Part shown: positions 11,721 through 23,430 of the stretch, piece by piece
How positions within the stretch are numbered: position 1 is the stretch's first letter
How the letters are laid out: each line of letters begins with the position of its first letter
Assembly: GCA_003008705.1 (NCBI GenBank)
Contig: PDUO01000001.1
Span: forward strand, 744,001-808,000
Reading direction: 5' to 3'
Source of the DNA: Pezicula radicicola
Taxonomy: Eukaryota > Ascomycota > Leotiomycetes > Helotiales > Dermateaceae
DNA length: 64,000 bases
Made by a program: the position numbers and the translations under genes
Notes under the pieces: generated by a model
Database searches by the model: none
Told to the model about the DNA's origin: nothing
What the model saw: the letters and a program-made list of their open reading frames with translations, nothing else

Positions 11721-12406
11721 TTATGGTTTCCCTGTATAATTGTAAATATAAAGGCATTCGCGGCGTTTTAGGCGGCAGGATAGCATAGAATCATTGTATT
11801 ATGAAGGGGATCATGGAACATAGCAACCACAGTTTGTTATCCACCTGGGGAGATACTACTACTCCTCGAGTTACTGAGAAGCCATATGTCTGGAATTTTG
11901 ATTGACTTAAGGATAGTGGAATATCTACTGAAGGTAGTACCGTACAGATTGATTTTTGAGAGATCATTTCGATTGGGACTATATATTAAGTGAGTTACTC
12001 AAATCAGATAAGATACTCAACTCCATCGCTTATATCTCCCCAGTATGAGAAGCATCAGGAATGGCCATGGCTGGTTCTTATTTCCAAGCAATGTGCTAGT
12101 ACAATAACTTAATGTGGGGACTGTGAGTAGTTACTTTGAGTGTCTTAGTTGGATTCATGAACTTATGATTATCAGCATGTTTGATTCACATCACCTTGGA
12201 CATTCACAGTCCTGAGAGAGAGCAATTTAAAAAGGAGATGCTACAACAAACATCACACAACCATAGTACTCAACAGAACTTTGATTCGCTGTCAACGAGC
12301 TCTCGATACACTTACTCGCAAACCAAACCACACCTACCATTTCCTTGCTACCCCTCGCTTATTTGCCTCCTACTCTCATAGGTGCGACCACCTTACTCCA
12401 ACCAAA
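11721..12406. other. Intergenic; contains one copy of a dispersed AT-rich motif
   Basis: 686 bp. At 11988-12019 it carries a copy of the dispersed word set AAGTGAGTTACTCAAATCA that recurs elsewhere in the window. No open frame with recognisable content. Confidence 0.5.
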
Positions 12407-12748
12407 ATGTGTAGCATGAAGCTTCTTAAATGCCCCAAATGCACACTGTATTGCGCGGCCATTGACGGCCGTTGTTCGGAAGGTTGGGGTGGGTTCAACA
12501 CCTGCTCCAAATTCAGAGGACTCAAGTCCGGCGATAACGTTATGAGGATTTCAGGTTGGAATAACCTTCGCGTCGTTCGGATCAGCTCAGACATATGTGC
12601 CCATCACGGAACATCCCCTAATAAATACACGCATGACAAGATCAGAGATGTGTATGATGTGGACAGAGGCATTACTATGAATCCTTTCCCTATCCAAGCG
12701 AGAAGAGTGCGGGTTAGGACAACATGGGCTCTTTGTGTCGTTCAATAG
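12407..12748 (+). CDS. Hypothetical small cysteine-containing protein (113 aa)
   Basis: ATG at 12407 sits in a good fungal context (ACCAAAATG) and opens a 113-codon frame. The N-terminus holds six cysteines in about 30 residues, including a CPKC pair and a second pair (...LYC...RCSEGW...NTC...), which could bind a metal ion or form disulphides. There is no clear signal peptide from this start. The rest is basic and of unknown fold. I recognise no family. It is convergent with the dioxygenase gene, the stops lying about 50 bp apart. It may be a lineage-specific gene or a chance frame. Confidence 0.35.
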   Translation: MCSMKLLKCPKCTLYCAAIDGRCSEGWGGFNTCSKFRGLKSGDNVMRISGWNNLRVVRISSDICAHHGTSPNKYTHDKIRDVYDVDRGITMNPFPIQARRVRVRTTWALCVVQ

Positions 12749-12797
12749 GTCGAAGAAAATTATTTGCATGGATTATATTCTATGAGACAATATTCGA

Positions 12798-14118
12798 TTA
12801 TTCAGCATCCAGAGGGGCAACTGGTGGGTTGTCGTTGACCTGGATCCCGCCTCTCTTCTTCTCTTCCGAATCATGGAATGGCAACTTCCAACCTCCTTCA
12901 CTTTCTGGTGTGGCCAGCCACAAACGCATCAGGTGCCTTCTAGGCGCTGGTGGTGCGTGGTCTTTGTACTCTGTTCGAGCATGAAGGACGTGCTCGTTGC
13001 TCAGGAATTGTATGTCTCCAACCTCCAAGATCATATGCAATCTCAGTCGGTGGCATGTTTCTTCTAACACTTTCGCAGCCTCTACCTGCTCTGGGGAGAG
13101 CGGGGGAATAATACCGGCGTTCATAAAACGGTCGAGAGACTTGACGTAGTATGGGTCCCATTTAGAGTATACTCTCCCGTTCTCACCACGCTCGAGATAG
13201 AAGACTGACGTCTTGATATAGGGCTCCTCGCCAACACTCACTTCTCCTTTACGGTCAAAGTACCAGATTGGCTTGGCCAAAGTTTCTGCTACATCGGGGC
13301 GTTCCTTCTGGAGGGTATTCCAAACATGATGGCTTGATACAATATCAGACTCGCCTCCTTCGAGAGCACGTGCTATGCAGAGTAACCCAACGATATCCGC
13401 GTCATCTGCGTGGAAGAATTGGCTGGAAATCGGTTAGTTATCGTGTACAGAAGATATAGTTACTCATAAATGCATGACTTACCGAGCATTGGTTCTGTAA
13501 ATTCGTACTCTGTCGATAGCAGTAGGGTCATCGCCAAGATCCTTGACGTGCCCAAGAACATGTCCCCGGCCATTCTGACTGACGAAATAACCCAGATATG
13601 TTCCTAGACCCATGTATGCCACAGCCGACTTGTGATTACCCCATTTCTCAACGGGAAATCCTTTAAACAGAATGAATCCCTTGCCATTAAGTATCTCTGA
13701 GCGAATTGAGCTCAAGGTGGCAGATAAGTTTGGTAGGGGAAAGTTGCCCTGTAAGAGTATTTAGTAGGATGCTATCAGTGCAGTTGTCTTGGTGCCAGCT
13801 AACCTGTGACATGCCAGTGAGAGGGATCTTATTTTCCAAGAACTTGTCGGCCGCGTCACTCAATTCACTTATCTCCTCGGTAGTTAAAGGATGGACCCAT
13901 CGCTCAGGGTTATTAGCATAATCCTCTGCTTTCCAAACACTCTCGCCAGTAATCTCCTTTGGGAATGCAGAGTATGGCTTGATGTGCTCCAAGAGAGGTG
14001 GGTGTTGACCAGAAGTTTTGATGCCATCTGGGAATATCTTTCTATCCACGACTTTCTGGGCTGGGCTACTTAGCTCGTGAGGAGCGGTTGGCTGAGACTC
14101 GAGGATCGAGGGAGCCAT
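12798..14118 (-). CDS. TauD/TfdA-family Fe(II)/2-oxoglutarate dioxygenase (401 aa)
   Basis: CDS complement(12798..13422, 13483..13748, 13804..14118), all junctions in phase. The protein has a long N-terminal arm, then GFILFKGFPVEKWGN, then the iron ligands HADD (the HxD motif, in QFFHADDADIVGLLC) at the start of exon 3 and the distal His in NEHVLHARTEYKD, followed by an Arg (RRHLMRLWL) that should bind 2-oxoglutarate. This is the fungal 'clavaminate synthase-like / taurine catabolism dioxygenase' group; the substrate is not predictable. Start at 14118 (MAPSIL...) is preferred over an in-frame upstream ATG that would add a hydrophobic leader absent from cytosolic members. It is divergent from the helicase gene. 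Confidence 0.88.
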
Positions 14119-14749
14119 TTTATGCGTAGTGAGTACTGAAGAATCAAGAAGTGTACAGAGAAGTGTGCAGTGTGGAGTGTGAAGTATGAATGGGAGGAGA
14201 AACAAAGGCAGAGTGACGTTCTTACGGCTAGCTTTTATTCAATTCAATGGCTGATGGATCATGTCTCGGCCCTGACGTGATTTGACTTTTTTTGGTGGCC
14301 CTTTTTTTCATGGGCCGAGCAGAGCAGACGATTGTGATGCTACCGTACTGTTACAGGCCCTTTCATCCCTGGACATGTACATTTCTAGAGCCCATTTCGC
14401 AACATCTACCCAGAATTGCGTGCTAAGTGTTGCACAAGGAGAAGTGGGGGAGAGGGGCAAAAGCCTCCAAGCTCGGCGGGGTTGCTGTGCTATGAGGTAT
14501 GTAGGTACAGTAGGTAAAGGTATCCCTACTGTACAAGCGAGTCCCTTATCTTATCTCCCGAGAACCTCACGGAAAAAAAATCATTCCAGGCGTCCAGGTT
14601 ATTGACGAGGACCATTTCTTGGAGCAGATCTTGCTTGACCCACCAGAATTCGCAGAGCTCTCAACACCTCATGTCTGCGATACGACAACACCTTTCCTCC
14701 CTCCCGATTACGAGGACCTGCCATCGCTCCATATATTGAGAGAAAAAAT
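14119..14749. other. Divergent promoter region, dioxygenase/helicase
   Basis: 631 bp between two divergent start codons. It contains TACTGTAC-type words around 14343-14351 and 14500-14535. No gene seen. Confidence 0.5.
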
Positions 14750-17491
14750 ATGCCTCCAAAACTGCATCAGAAATTCGGAGCTGACGAGGCTGGGTTTCCA
14801 ATCACGACGTCGCAGCCCCAAGGCACATCGCAAAAGACCTCAAAGGATGTTGCCTCTGACCCTCAAAATGGGAAGAAAAGGTTGAGGGGTGGTAGCCCAA
14901 AGCCTCAGCATTCCCCAGCTCAGGTTGCTCCATCCAACGGAGCTCTCGCGAATGGGACGAAAAAAGCTCACAAGGGCTCGCACAATCCGAATACGCCTAA
15001 TACCACACATGCGAGAGAACAAAACTACCAAGGGAAACCGGGAGGCTCACTAAATGGGAGGAATAATGGAGTCCAAAATGCTGGACCGCAGAGGATGAAC
15101 AGCTCTGTCCGTCTGCCAGGATCTACAAAAGACTTGGAAAGGAATGCCGCAAAGTTACTGGAAGTCCGGAAAACCCTTCCAATATGGAACAAAAAAGCCG
15201 ACATTCGTTGGAGCCTGCGAAATAATGATGTTTTGCTGCTGGTTGGAGAGACTGGCTCTGGAAAGAGTACACAGGTGCCTCAATTTTTATATACGGAACC
15301 TTGGTGTAAGAAGCAGACGGTAAAGGTCCAGAATAAGAATGGTGTACTGGAGGATGTATCAGTTGGGGGGGTAATTGCCGTCACAGAGCCCCGTCGAATT
15401 GCTGCTACGACGCTTGCCCAACGAGTTGCCCGAGAAACTGGCTCTTTTCTTGGAAGCTCCGGTAATGGAGAAAGGTCAAAAATGCCTGGGAAAGTTGGTT
15501 ACTCTGTCCGTTTTGATTCCAACCTTCCTGTCGGCTACAAGATCAAGTTTGTCACTGAAGGTACATTGCTTCAAGAAATGCTTCGAGATCCGCACCTCCG
15601 ACAGTACAGCGCGATCGTTGTGGACGAAATCCATGAAAGGAGCGTGGATGTCGATCTCATTGCTGGTTTTCTGAGGCAAATTCTCCATGGCGACAAAGAG
15701 GGTCGGGGTGGCGTTCCATTGAAAGTCGTTATCATGAGTGCTACACTCGACTTGGGAGGACTGGAAGCGTTCTTCTCAATCCCACATACAGTCCCAAACT
15801 ATCAACCCGGAAAAAATCATTCGACAGTCTTTGCGGAGCACCTTCTAAAGGAGGGTGGGGCTAGCCCGAAGCCAGAAGCAGGCGAAGAATCTCGGCGCTC
15901 CTCCTTGGATTCTGTAGAATCATATCCTTCTTGGGGTGGATTCAGTTCATCTGATGGAATAGACAACGAGAATAAGAGTGGTGGAAGTCCTCCTGCTGTG
16001 AAAACAAATGGTAATCCTCCTAAACGGACCCGAGAATCAGAGGAAATAACAGGAATTCCAAATGAAGATATTAATGAGAGTGGTGTTGCTGTTGAATACG
16101 TCCAGGGCAGACAGCACGAGGTAGAATTACATTACAGACCGACCCCATCGTCAGATTACATGGAGTCCATGTTGAACACGATACATCAAATACATATAAA
16201 AGAACCTTTGAAAGGTTCTGGCGACATCCTCGCTTTTCTTACTGGACAAGAGGAGATTGAAGCTCTAAAGACACAGCTTGAAATTGTCGCTGCTCAACTC
16301 CCAAAGACTGTTCCGAGGATGAAGATTCTACCACTTTATGGTTCCCTACCGGCAGAGGCCCAGCAGGAGGCGTTTGAGAAGGTCAAAGAAAGGTTTACGA
16401 GAAAAATTGTGCTAGCAACCAATATTGCAGAAACCTCGGTGACAGTATCAGGAGTGCGTTTTGTCATTGACTGTGGGAAAGCAAAGGTTAAACAATATCG
16501 GCCTCGGTTGGGAATGGAGTCCCTTTTATCAAAGCCAATTTCCAGAGTGTCTGCGATTCAAAGAAAAGGTCGAGCCGGTCGAGAAGCTCCAGGAAAGTGT
16601 TATCGCATTTATACTGAGGAAGACTACATTAAGCTAGATATGGACGAACTGCCGGAAATACTTCGCAGTGATGTGATTGAAGCTGTGTTGAAGATGAAGG
16701 CCCGTGGAGTCAACGACGTGCTCTCTTTCCCCTTGATGGATTCTCCTGATGTGGTGGCTATGGAAAAGGCATTGGTTCAGCTCCATGTCATGGGTGCACT
16801 AGACAATGACGGTACATTAAACGAGACAGGAAAGAAAATGGCTGCATATCCACTTCCAGCTACTTATAGTCGAGTCCTCATTGCCGCATTAGAGCCAGAA
16901 ACAGATTGCCTATTAGAAGCGATCGATGTTATTTCATGTCTCACGGCTGATGCTGAGTTGTTTCTGCAGCCACAGTCTGAAGAGGAAAGAGATTCCATAG
17001 AAGAACATCGAAAAGAACTGCAACGTCGGGAAGGAGACATCATGACCTTTCTGACCACCATTCAACGTTATGCTGCCGAGCAAACAGATCGCACTGCATG
17101 GTGTAGGAAACGAATGATCTCTATTCGCGCAATAAAGATGGCAATGACAATCAGAAAACAGCTACGTACTTTATGTTATCAACAGAGGCTTTTAAAAGAG
17201 ATGCCGCCTCCAGATCCGCAACAATTCGAGCCGATTTCTCCCGAAAGAGCTGAAGTCCTTTTGAAAGCTTTCTTGATATCTTTCGCTACCAAGACTGCGA
17301 CTCTAGCTCCAGATGGTTCATATCTTACGACTCATGGAAGAAACGTCATTGCGATACATCCTTCCAGTGTTTTGCATGGACAGAAGAAGGAGGCCATCAT
17401 GTTTCTTGAGCACGTTTGGACAGCAAAGAATTATGCTAAGAGGGTCAGTGCAATTCAAGCGAACTGGATACTCGAAGCATTGGGAATGTAA
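14750..17491 (+). CDS. dhr2: DEAH-box RNA helicase, Dhr2/DHX33-like (913 aa)
   Basis: Single-exon frame of 913 codons. A low-complexity basic N-terminus (about 120 residues) is followed by the full DEAH helicase set: motif I GETGSGKST, Ia TEPRRIAA, II VDEIHERSVD (DEIH), III SATLD, IV FLTGQEEIE, V ATNIAETSVTV, VI QRKGRAGREAPGKCYRIY, then the winged-helix/ratchet (HA2) and OB-fold domains. The linker LPIWNKKADIRWSLRNNDVLLLVGE before motif I matches the Dhr2/DHX33 branch, which in yeast acts in 18S rRNA processing in the nucleolus. An unusual Ser/Asn-rich insertion of roughly 100 residues lies between motifs III and IV, probably a surface loop. It could alternatively be another ribosomal DEAH member; the branch assignment is less certain than the family. 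Confidence 0.9.
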   Translation: MPPKLHQKFGADEAGFPITTSQPQGTSQKTSKDVASDPQNGKKRLRGGSPKPQHSPAQVAPSNGALANGTKKAHKGSHNPNTPNTTHAREQNYQGKPGGSLNGRNNGVQNAGPQRMNSSVRLPGSTKDLERNAAKLLEVRKTLPIWNKKADIRWSLRNNDVLLLVGETGSGKSTQVPQFLYTEPWCKKQTVKVQNKNGVLEDVSVGGVIAVTEPRRIAATTLAQRVARETGSFLGSSGNGERSKMPGKVGYSVRFDSNLPVGYKIKFVTEGTLLQEMLRDPHLRQYSAIVVDEIHERSVDVDLIAGFLRQILHGDKEGRGGVPLKVVIMSATLDLGGLEAFFSIPHTVPNYQPGKNHSTVFAEHLLKEGGASPKPEAGEESRRSSLDSVESYPSWGGFSSSDGIDNENKSGGSPPAVKTNGNPPKRTRESEEITGIPNEDINESGVAVEYVQGRQHEVELHYRPTPSSDYMESMLNTIHQIHIKEPLKGSGDILAFLTGQEEIEALKTQLEIVAAQLPKTVPRMKILPLYGSLPAEAQQEAFEKVKERFTRKIVLATNIAETSVTVSGVRFVIDCGKAKVKQYRPRLGMESLLSKPISRVSAIQRKGRAGREAPGKCYRIYTEEDYIKLDMDELPEILRSDVIEAVLKMKARGVNDVLSFPLMDSPDVVAMEKALVQLHVMGALDNDGTLNETGKKMAAYPLPATYSRVLIAALEPETDCLLEAIDVISCLTADAELFLQPQSEEERDSIEEHRKELQRREGDIMTFLTTIQRYAAEQTDRTAWCRKRMISIRAIKMAMTIRKQLRTLCYQQRLLKEMPPPDPQQFEPISPERAEVLLKAFLISFATKTATLAPDGSYLTTHGRNVIAIHPSSVLHGQKKEAIMFLEHVWTAKNYAKRVSAIQANWILEALGM

Positions 17492-18317
17492 AGGAAGTAG
17501 ATATGCCGCCCAGCACATGGGGGTATGGAGTGTGTCTCGTTGGTATATACCCAAAGTCTGCATTTTGAAAGCATGAGAAGGGAATCATGATGTGGTACAA
17601 TTTGCCAATTGTTAAGCGCTCGGAACTCTGACAAAAACACGATGAATGAGAAGAATGTCAATGTTCCCATGGTATCTGAAACGGCACAGGTGAAGCCACT
17701 CACTAGTGAAGACGGCTTCAAGATATGGGGAGATAACACCTAGCCACATTTTGGGCCACATGGCAAATAGAAAAATGTGGCAAAAGGTACTTCGTACAAT
17801 ACCATCAGGTACCACCTATCTTACCTTACAGACGCGTTCCTTGGGTAGCCACCAAAACACTTGTTCCTAAAAAATCTATACGTAAAATAATGTAGCCACC
17901 TTTAAACACAGAAATTGTTCCTAACTACAAAGCAAGTTGGAATCACATAGGTAGAGATGTCGAGGACTTCGTATCTACAGTATGTCCGAAAAGTACCTTG
18001 GCACTTAAAATGCTTGGCGTTTGCAAGGGTACCTACTCAAGCGCTGCCACGGCCGCGTCTTCCTTGCGCAAGGGAAAGCTGTCCTCTAATCGAATTTCTT
18101 ACTACACCTTCCCACGACTGATTTCAATTCCAACCTTCCGTTGTAAACATTTCCTAGCACTTTTTCCTGAGTTAGCTCGATTGTGATGAAGTCAATTGAA
18201 CTTGACTCATCCGCCTAACTTTATGCATTTTTGATCACTCTGCCTTTCCACCCATTTGCCGCGAGGCTACGGTCTCTATTATACCCAGAAGATCTGCGAG
18301 CTCCCACATAGGTTACG
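17492..18317. other. Intergenic between helicase and ERV46
   Basis: 826 bp. It contains the helicase 3' flank and ERV46 promoter. Several GGTACC/TACCTTAC words lie at 17790-17830. No gene seen. Confidence 0.5.
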
Positions 18318-19794
18318 ATGCCTGCGAAATCGAGATTCACCAGGCTAGACGCCTTCACCAAGACGGTCGACGAGGCAAGAGTGCGCACTACTTCAGGAGG
18401 AATTGTCACGATAGCTTCATTGCTGATCGTTTTGTTCTTGGCATGGGGAGAATGGGCAGACTACAGGCGGATAGTGGTACATCCCGAGCTAGTTGTAGAT
18501 AAAGGAAGAGGTACGCATCACTGGATTTGGTGTGCGCCTTACATCGAGGGCTAGGCTAACTGTCTTAATCTTCCAGGAGAGAAGATGGAAATACATCTGA
18601 ATATCACGTTCCCCAAAATTCCTTGCGAGCTCTTGACATTGGATGTGATGGATGTTTCTGGAGAACAGCAGACTGGTGTTGCACACGGTGTAAGCAAGGT
18701 GCGACTGAATCCTATGGAGCAGGGAGGTGGAGTCATTGACGTTAAGGCTTTGGACCTGTAAGTTCCTTGTGCAATGCTACGCGTGACTGTAACTGACTTC
18801 TGTAGGCATTCATTAGATGACCAAGCTTCCCACCTGGCCCCCGATTACTGCGGTGAATGTTACGGTGCAACACCTCCCCAAAATGCGCAGAAACAAGGCT
18901 GTTGTAATACTTGCGACGAGGTCCGCGAGGCCTATGCCTCTGTCTCTTGGGCTTTTGGCCGAGGCGAGAATGTAGAACAATGCGAACGTGAACACTACAG
19001 CGAAAGACTTGATTCTCAACGACACGAAGGTTGCCGTATCGAAGGAGGTCTTCGAGTAAATAAGGTCGTTGGCAACTTCCATATCGCCCCTGGACGAAGT
19101 TTCAGCAATGGCAACATGCACGTACATGACTTGAACAACTACTTTGATACTCCAATCAAGGGTGGTCATGTCTTCAGTCACCATATCCATCACCTTCGAT
19201 TCGGGCCACAGCTTCCGGAAGAGGTGACTAAGAAGTTAGGCTCGAAGTCTCTGCCATGGACCAACCATCACCTTAACCCACTTGATAATACCGAGCAGAT
19301 CACAGGCGATCCTGCCTATAACTTTATGTATTTTGTCAAGGTAGTCTCTACTTCATATCTCCCCCTGGGCTGGGAAAATTCAAATACAATCCATCCAGGC
19401 GATGAGAACATCGAACTTGGTAAATATGGACATCAGCATGATGGTAGTGTTGAAACTCATCAGTACTCGGTTACAAGCCACCGAAGAAGTTTGAATGGGG
19501 GTGATGACTCTGGTGAAGGACATAAGGAGAGGCTGCATGCACGAGGTGGCATTCCAGGTGTATTCTTCTCTTATGTAAGTAACTCCAATATCGAATTTGC
19601 ACATCGCTAATGAATGGTAGGATATCTCACCAATGAAGGTCATCAATCGCGAGGAGCGAACAAAGACCTTGGCAGGCTTCTTGACTGGCCTGTGTGCGAT
19701 TGTTGGGGGTACCTTGACAGTGGCTGCTGCCGTTGACCGTGGTGTATATGAGGGAGCAACAAGGCTCAAGAAACTGCAGTCTAAGAACATGTAA
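18318..19794 (+). CDS. erv46: ER-Golgi vesicle protein Erv46 / ERGIC3 (438 aa)
   Basis: CDS join(18318..18510, 18577..18757, 18806..19574, 19621..19794), all junctions in phase. The N-terminus SRFTRLDAFTKTVDEARVRT followed by a hydrophobic helix (about residues 27-45) and the lumenal signature FPKIPCELLTLDVMDVSGEQQ is diagnostic. Paired cysteines (CGECYG, CCNTCDEVR) and VVGNFHIAPGRSF are also family hallmarks. A second membrane helix lies near the C-terminus, leaving a short cytosolic tail. Erv46 partners Erv41 as a cargo receptor cycling in COPII/COPI vesicles and returning escaped ER proteins. The tail ends KKLQSKNM, not a canonical KKxx. Confidence 0.94.
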
Positions 19795-21097
19795 AATAAA
19801 TAGAAAAGGATGAATTGTGCATTTGGAAGGCGAGCATGGTGCTGGAGTTTTTGGAAACGTCGTTACCGTCGAATGTCAAATGCTTTTTGAATTTCCCCTA
19901 AGCCCGCAAAGAACTTCGTAAAAGAAATACGTCGAACTCCAGCATGTGACATGATTCAATAGTGTCCCATCGAGCACAGTCCCAGGACCGAAGTTGATCT
20001 CCGAAACAGAGGCCGAGTCTGAAAGCCGCTTCATTTAACGGTCTTTTGAAATATACATGGATCTGAATGATGGGCGTTGGTTGGCTGGTCCGTCTGAAAT
20101 CGAGATGAGATGCACGGCATCGCGGAGCAATGTACTATAGCATTACCTATTACCGTATTGTACTACTTGATATTAATGCCGGCGAGTCTGAAGACATATA
20201 CCGGTACAAGAGAGTCAGAAGGAAGTTTGGAAGTATATTGTGCTCTGAGCCTGTGACGACTTCGTAAAGAGAACAGAACCGAGGAGACGAAAGTAGTCTC
20301 GTATCCTCCTCATACGGTACCGTACTAATCGGTAGCTAGTTCGCAGCTACCTTACCTAAAAACGATGTGATAGCTCGATGGCGCTAGCCCAGGTACAGAA
20401 CAGTTCCCCTCCCCTATTCAATTTATAGAAGCGCCCTAATGCAGTTGGCTGCACACAGCGGGCACTATCCCCATGATTTTAATCCCCTGGCGAATAACAA
20501 CAGGAGAGAGGTTATTTGATATTTTGCCCGGGAGACAGCTCTGTAAGGGAGAGCCACCGGGGCTTTGTCGTAAAGTCCTTGGCAGAGTAGAATCCCCTGC
20601 AAGCCTCATTTGAGGTAACTCCACCCACTCCCTCTCTCCGTTTCCTGCTCCATCTTTTGAGAGAAAGTGTCAACAAAACAAAAGCCCACCTCACCGCAGG
20701 TGAAGACAACTTTCACTCGTGGGCCAAACGAATCCAACTTTTGCGTCGCTGCGCAGCGCAAACCATACACACGGTCGTCGCCACCGTCAATGTCTATTTC
20801 GAATTGCCATCCTCGAATCCTTCAAAAGGCATAACACAGCCGCCGCTGGATTGACGTCCATCGAACTCAGCCTGCTCCACTCATTCACAACCAACCTACG
20901 CCCAATCGATCATACTGTGCACACAGTCTTCAATTCTGCCATACATTAATAATACGCGTCCTCAACACATAGCGCGATTCGACGTCCTGCGCATATTTCA
21001 TTTACGCCCCAGACCAGAACGGAGGAACGATAGTGCGACATAGGGGTCCAACGCATTGATTCTACAATTGAGGACTTCAACTACACTCTCAAAAGGG
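19795..21097. other. Intergenic and long 5' flank of the Nif1-like gene
   Basis: 1.3 kb with no convincing ORF. It includes GGTACCGTACT-type words around 20130-20205 and 20310-20335. The last 400 bp is C-rich and without long G runs, as in a long fungal 5' leader of a signalling gene. Confidence 0.5.
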
Positions 21098-23430
21098 ATG
21101 GCGACCCGCCCAGCTTTCCTCGACCTTCGATCCAAATCGCAAGATCCTCAGAGCGGTGCTCTGCCATCACCAAGGCCGTTATTGTCACCTCGATTACATG
21201 TCCCCGGAGAGATCCCCCCCGACTTGTCGCCACTCGATGCTTTCGCAGCACACTCCAGGGCGCTGGCGAAGCAGCTCGAGGAGGAGACCACCAAAGATGG
21301 AAGTCGATTGAGCCGTTTGCCATCTCTGACGATTGCGAACAAACTAAATACGAGCAGGCCTGGATATTTTCGTTCTGCTTCCACTGTAGAATCAACTGCT
21401 GGCGCAGAGACATCTCCGATTTCTGGCGAGGCATTGGCATTGTTGGCTGAGATAGAAGCTCCCGGGTTCCGACCAGTCTCTCATTATCCTCGTATGAGTG
21501 GTATTGAGGAAATCCCTCCGTTTCAAGCACCTGTACCACCGCCTCGATCAGAAGCTCGATCAGAAGTTCGATCAGAGGCCCACGATGATGAAGAGAGATA
21601 CCGGGGACGTAAACCAATCACTCTTACAGATGGCCCTGGATATTTTGGAGCGAGGAGGGAGGAATCACCTGGTGTTTTGCAGCGAGAGAACAGATCCCCC
21701 AGACAAGGGAACTCACCAAGACAACTACACCATACGCCCAGTGCAGATTCATTGCGGCGGCGTGGTCATACTCCCAGAAGACCGCAAGAGGGTTCGTTGG
21801 CAACAGGTGGTTATGATTCTAGGGCACTGGCGCCACCTCGTTCCCCTATGTTTGCACAAAGGACACCGAGTCCCGGCTCAGCATCCATGACAAGTGACTA
21901 CGATGAACATTCTAGCCTCCATAATTCAAATGGTGTCCAGCAGAACCGAAAATTATCTTCTGGCAGCCAGTTTTCTACAACGTCGCCCATCTCTCCAGTT
22001 ATGTACACTGAAGCGAGATCTCCTTCAATAAGTTCTGAAATCTCCGTTGGTGGTGGTGTACGTTTGCCTCGGCCTGCTTTTAATTTTTCAAGGCCGCTTA
22101 GTAGCCAAAGCTTGCCGCCGGTTGAACTTCCATCACGACAGGCTTCGGAGGATAGTCAGCCATCCTTTGTGCTTGCTGATGACACAGCACATACTCCAGT
22201 AAGCATGCATAGTGATGGCTTCCCTGATACGACCAGCGACAATGGTGGTGCTCCATCCTATGTGTACTCAAGATTTTCCTTGCCGAGAGGAAAGATGTTG
22301 CAAAGAAACTCATTGATATTCCAACCGGAACTACCAAATGCTCAGTTTCAATGGGAACAACCTGTACCTTACAGCAATGTCCAAACCCTCAATGGTGGAT
22401 CAATTCAAGCTCCACCTTCTCCACCATCCCGGCCTTCGACGTCGTCGCGAGCGGATTCTACGTCAAGTGTACCTTCTCAGACACGGCCATCCCTTGACCC
22501 TAGCCGGCCATCTTACGAGCGAGGCCGGTCAACTGACGGACGGGGTCGCCCGTCAACTGAACAAAGCCATCCCATGAGTCGGTTTGTTGAATCGAGTAGT
22601 AGCTCAATATCACCCTCTACGAACTCGGATAGTACAATAAAAGGGGCAATGTCTACACACTCACTTGCACCGTCAGCCGAGCAGTCAGCAGAAGAGCATG
22701 TTGCCAAAGCCATTGAATGTCACGAGGCAGGTGCATTAAAAGAGTCAACGTACCACTTGCGACTAGCTGCACGACAGAACCATCCCACTGGGATGCTACT
22801 CTATGCTCTTGCATGTCGGCATGGCTGGGGTATGCGGCCTAATCAGAGGGAGGGTGTTGCATGGCTTAAGAAGGCAGCAGATTGTGCTAGCTTAGAGGTT
22901 GCGGATGATGAGGATCTTGTGAAGGACGGAAAGACTGTTGATATCCTGGAAAAGAAGACTAGGAAGGCCCAGTTTGCTCTCAGCATATACGAACTGGGAG
23001 TGAGTCATATGAATGGTTGGGGTATTGAGCAAGACAAAGTACTTGCATTGCGCTGCTTCGAAATAGCTGGCTGTATGTGATTCCAAGTCGACTGTTTGAT
23101 GTATCTGCTAATGAATGTATAGCTTGGGGCGATGCGGATGCTCTGGCTGAAGCCGGATTTTGCTATGCACAAGGCGTTGGATGCAAAAAAGACTTGAAAA
23201 AGAGTGCGAAATTCTATCGCCAAGCTGAAGCCAAAGGTATTAGCATGATTGGAAACAGTTGGTAGGTCTTGAGCGTCTACTATTTTTCATGTCTCTCTAA
23301 CGCTAGTAGGATCTATAAAGCGAAATACAACGATGACGAAGAAGAAGATAAGAGAGCGGTAGGTTCGCCAGAAAAGAAGGGCCGCAGCAAGTCGAGAACA
23401 AGATGGGGAAGGATGAAATCCCACAATTGA
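21098..23430 (+). CDS. nif1: Sel1-repeat protein, Nif1-like (744 aa)
   Basis: CDS join(21098..23072, 23123..23261, 23310..23430). The first ATG of this frame is 21098 (MATRPAFLDLRSK). The first 540 residues are Ser/Pro/Arg-rich and presumably disordered, with a short internal repeat RSEARSEVRSEA and many SP/TP sites. From about residue 545 Sel1/TPR-like helical repeats begin (AKAIECHEAGALKESTYHLRLAA, GMLLYALACRHGWGMRPNQREG, ALSIYELGVSHMNGWGI, AGSWGDADALAEAGFCYAQG). Fungal proteins of this design include S. pombe Nif1, which interacts with the Nim1/Cdr1 kinase and negatively regulates mitotic entry, and the Skt5/Chs4 group. No C-terminal CaaX box is present, which argues against Chs4. The family is clear; the Nif1 assignment is moderate. 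Confidence 0.82.

Noticed and set aside
14119..14205. N-terminal extension of the dioxygenase beginning MFLLPF
   Set aside because: Adds a hydrophobic leader not expected for this family; MAPSIL at 14118 is the better start.
21056..21097. Upstream extension of the Nif1-like ORF
   Set aside because: Begins with TTG; the first ATG is 21098.
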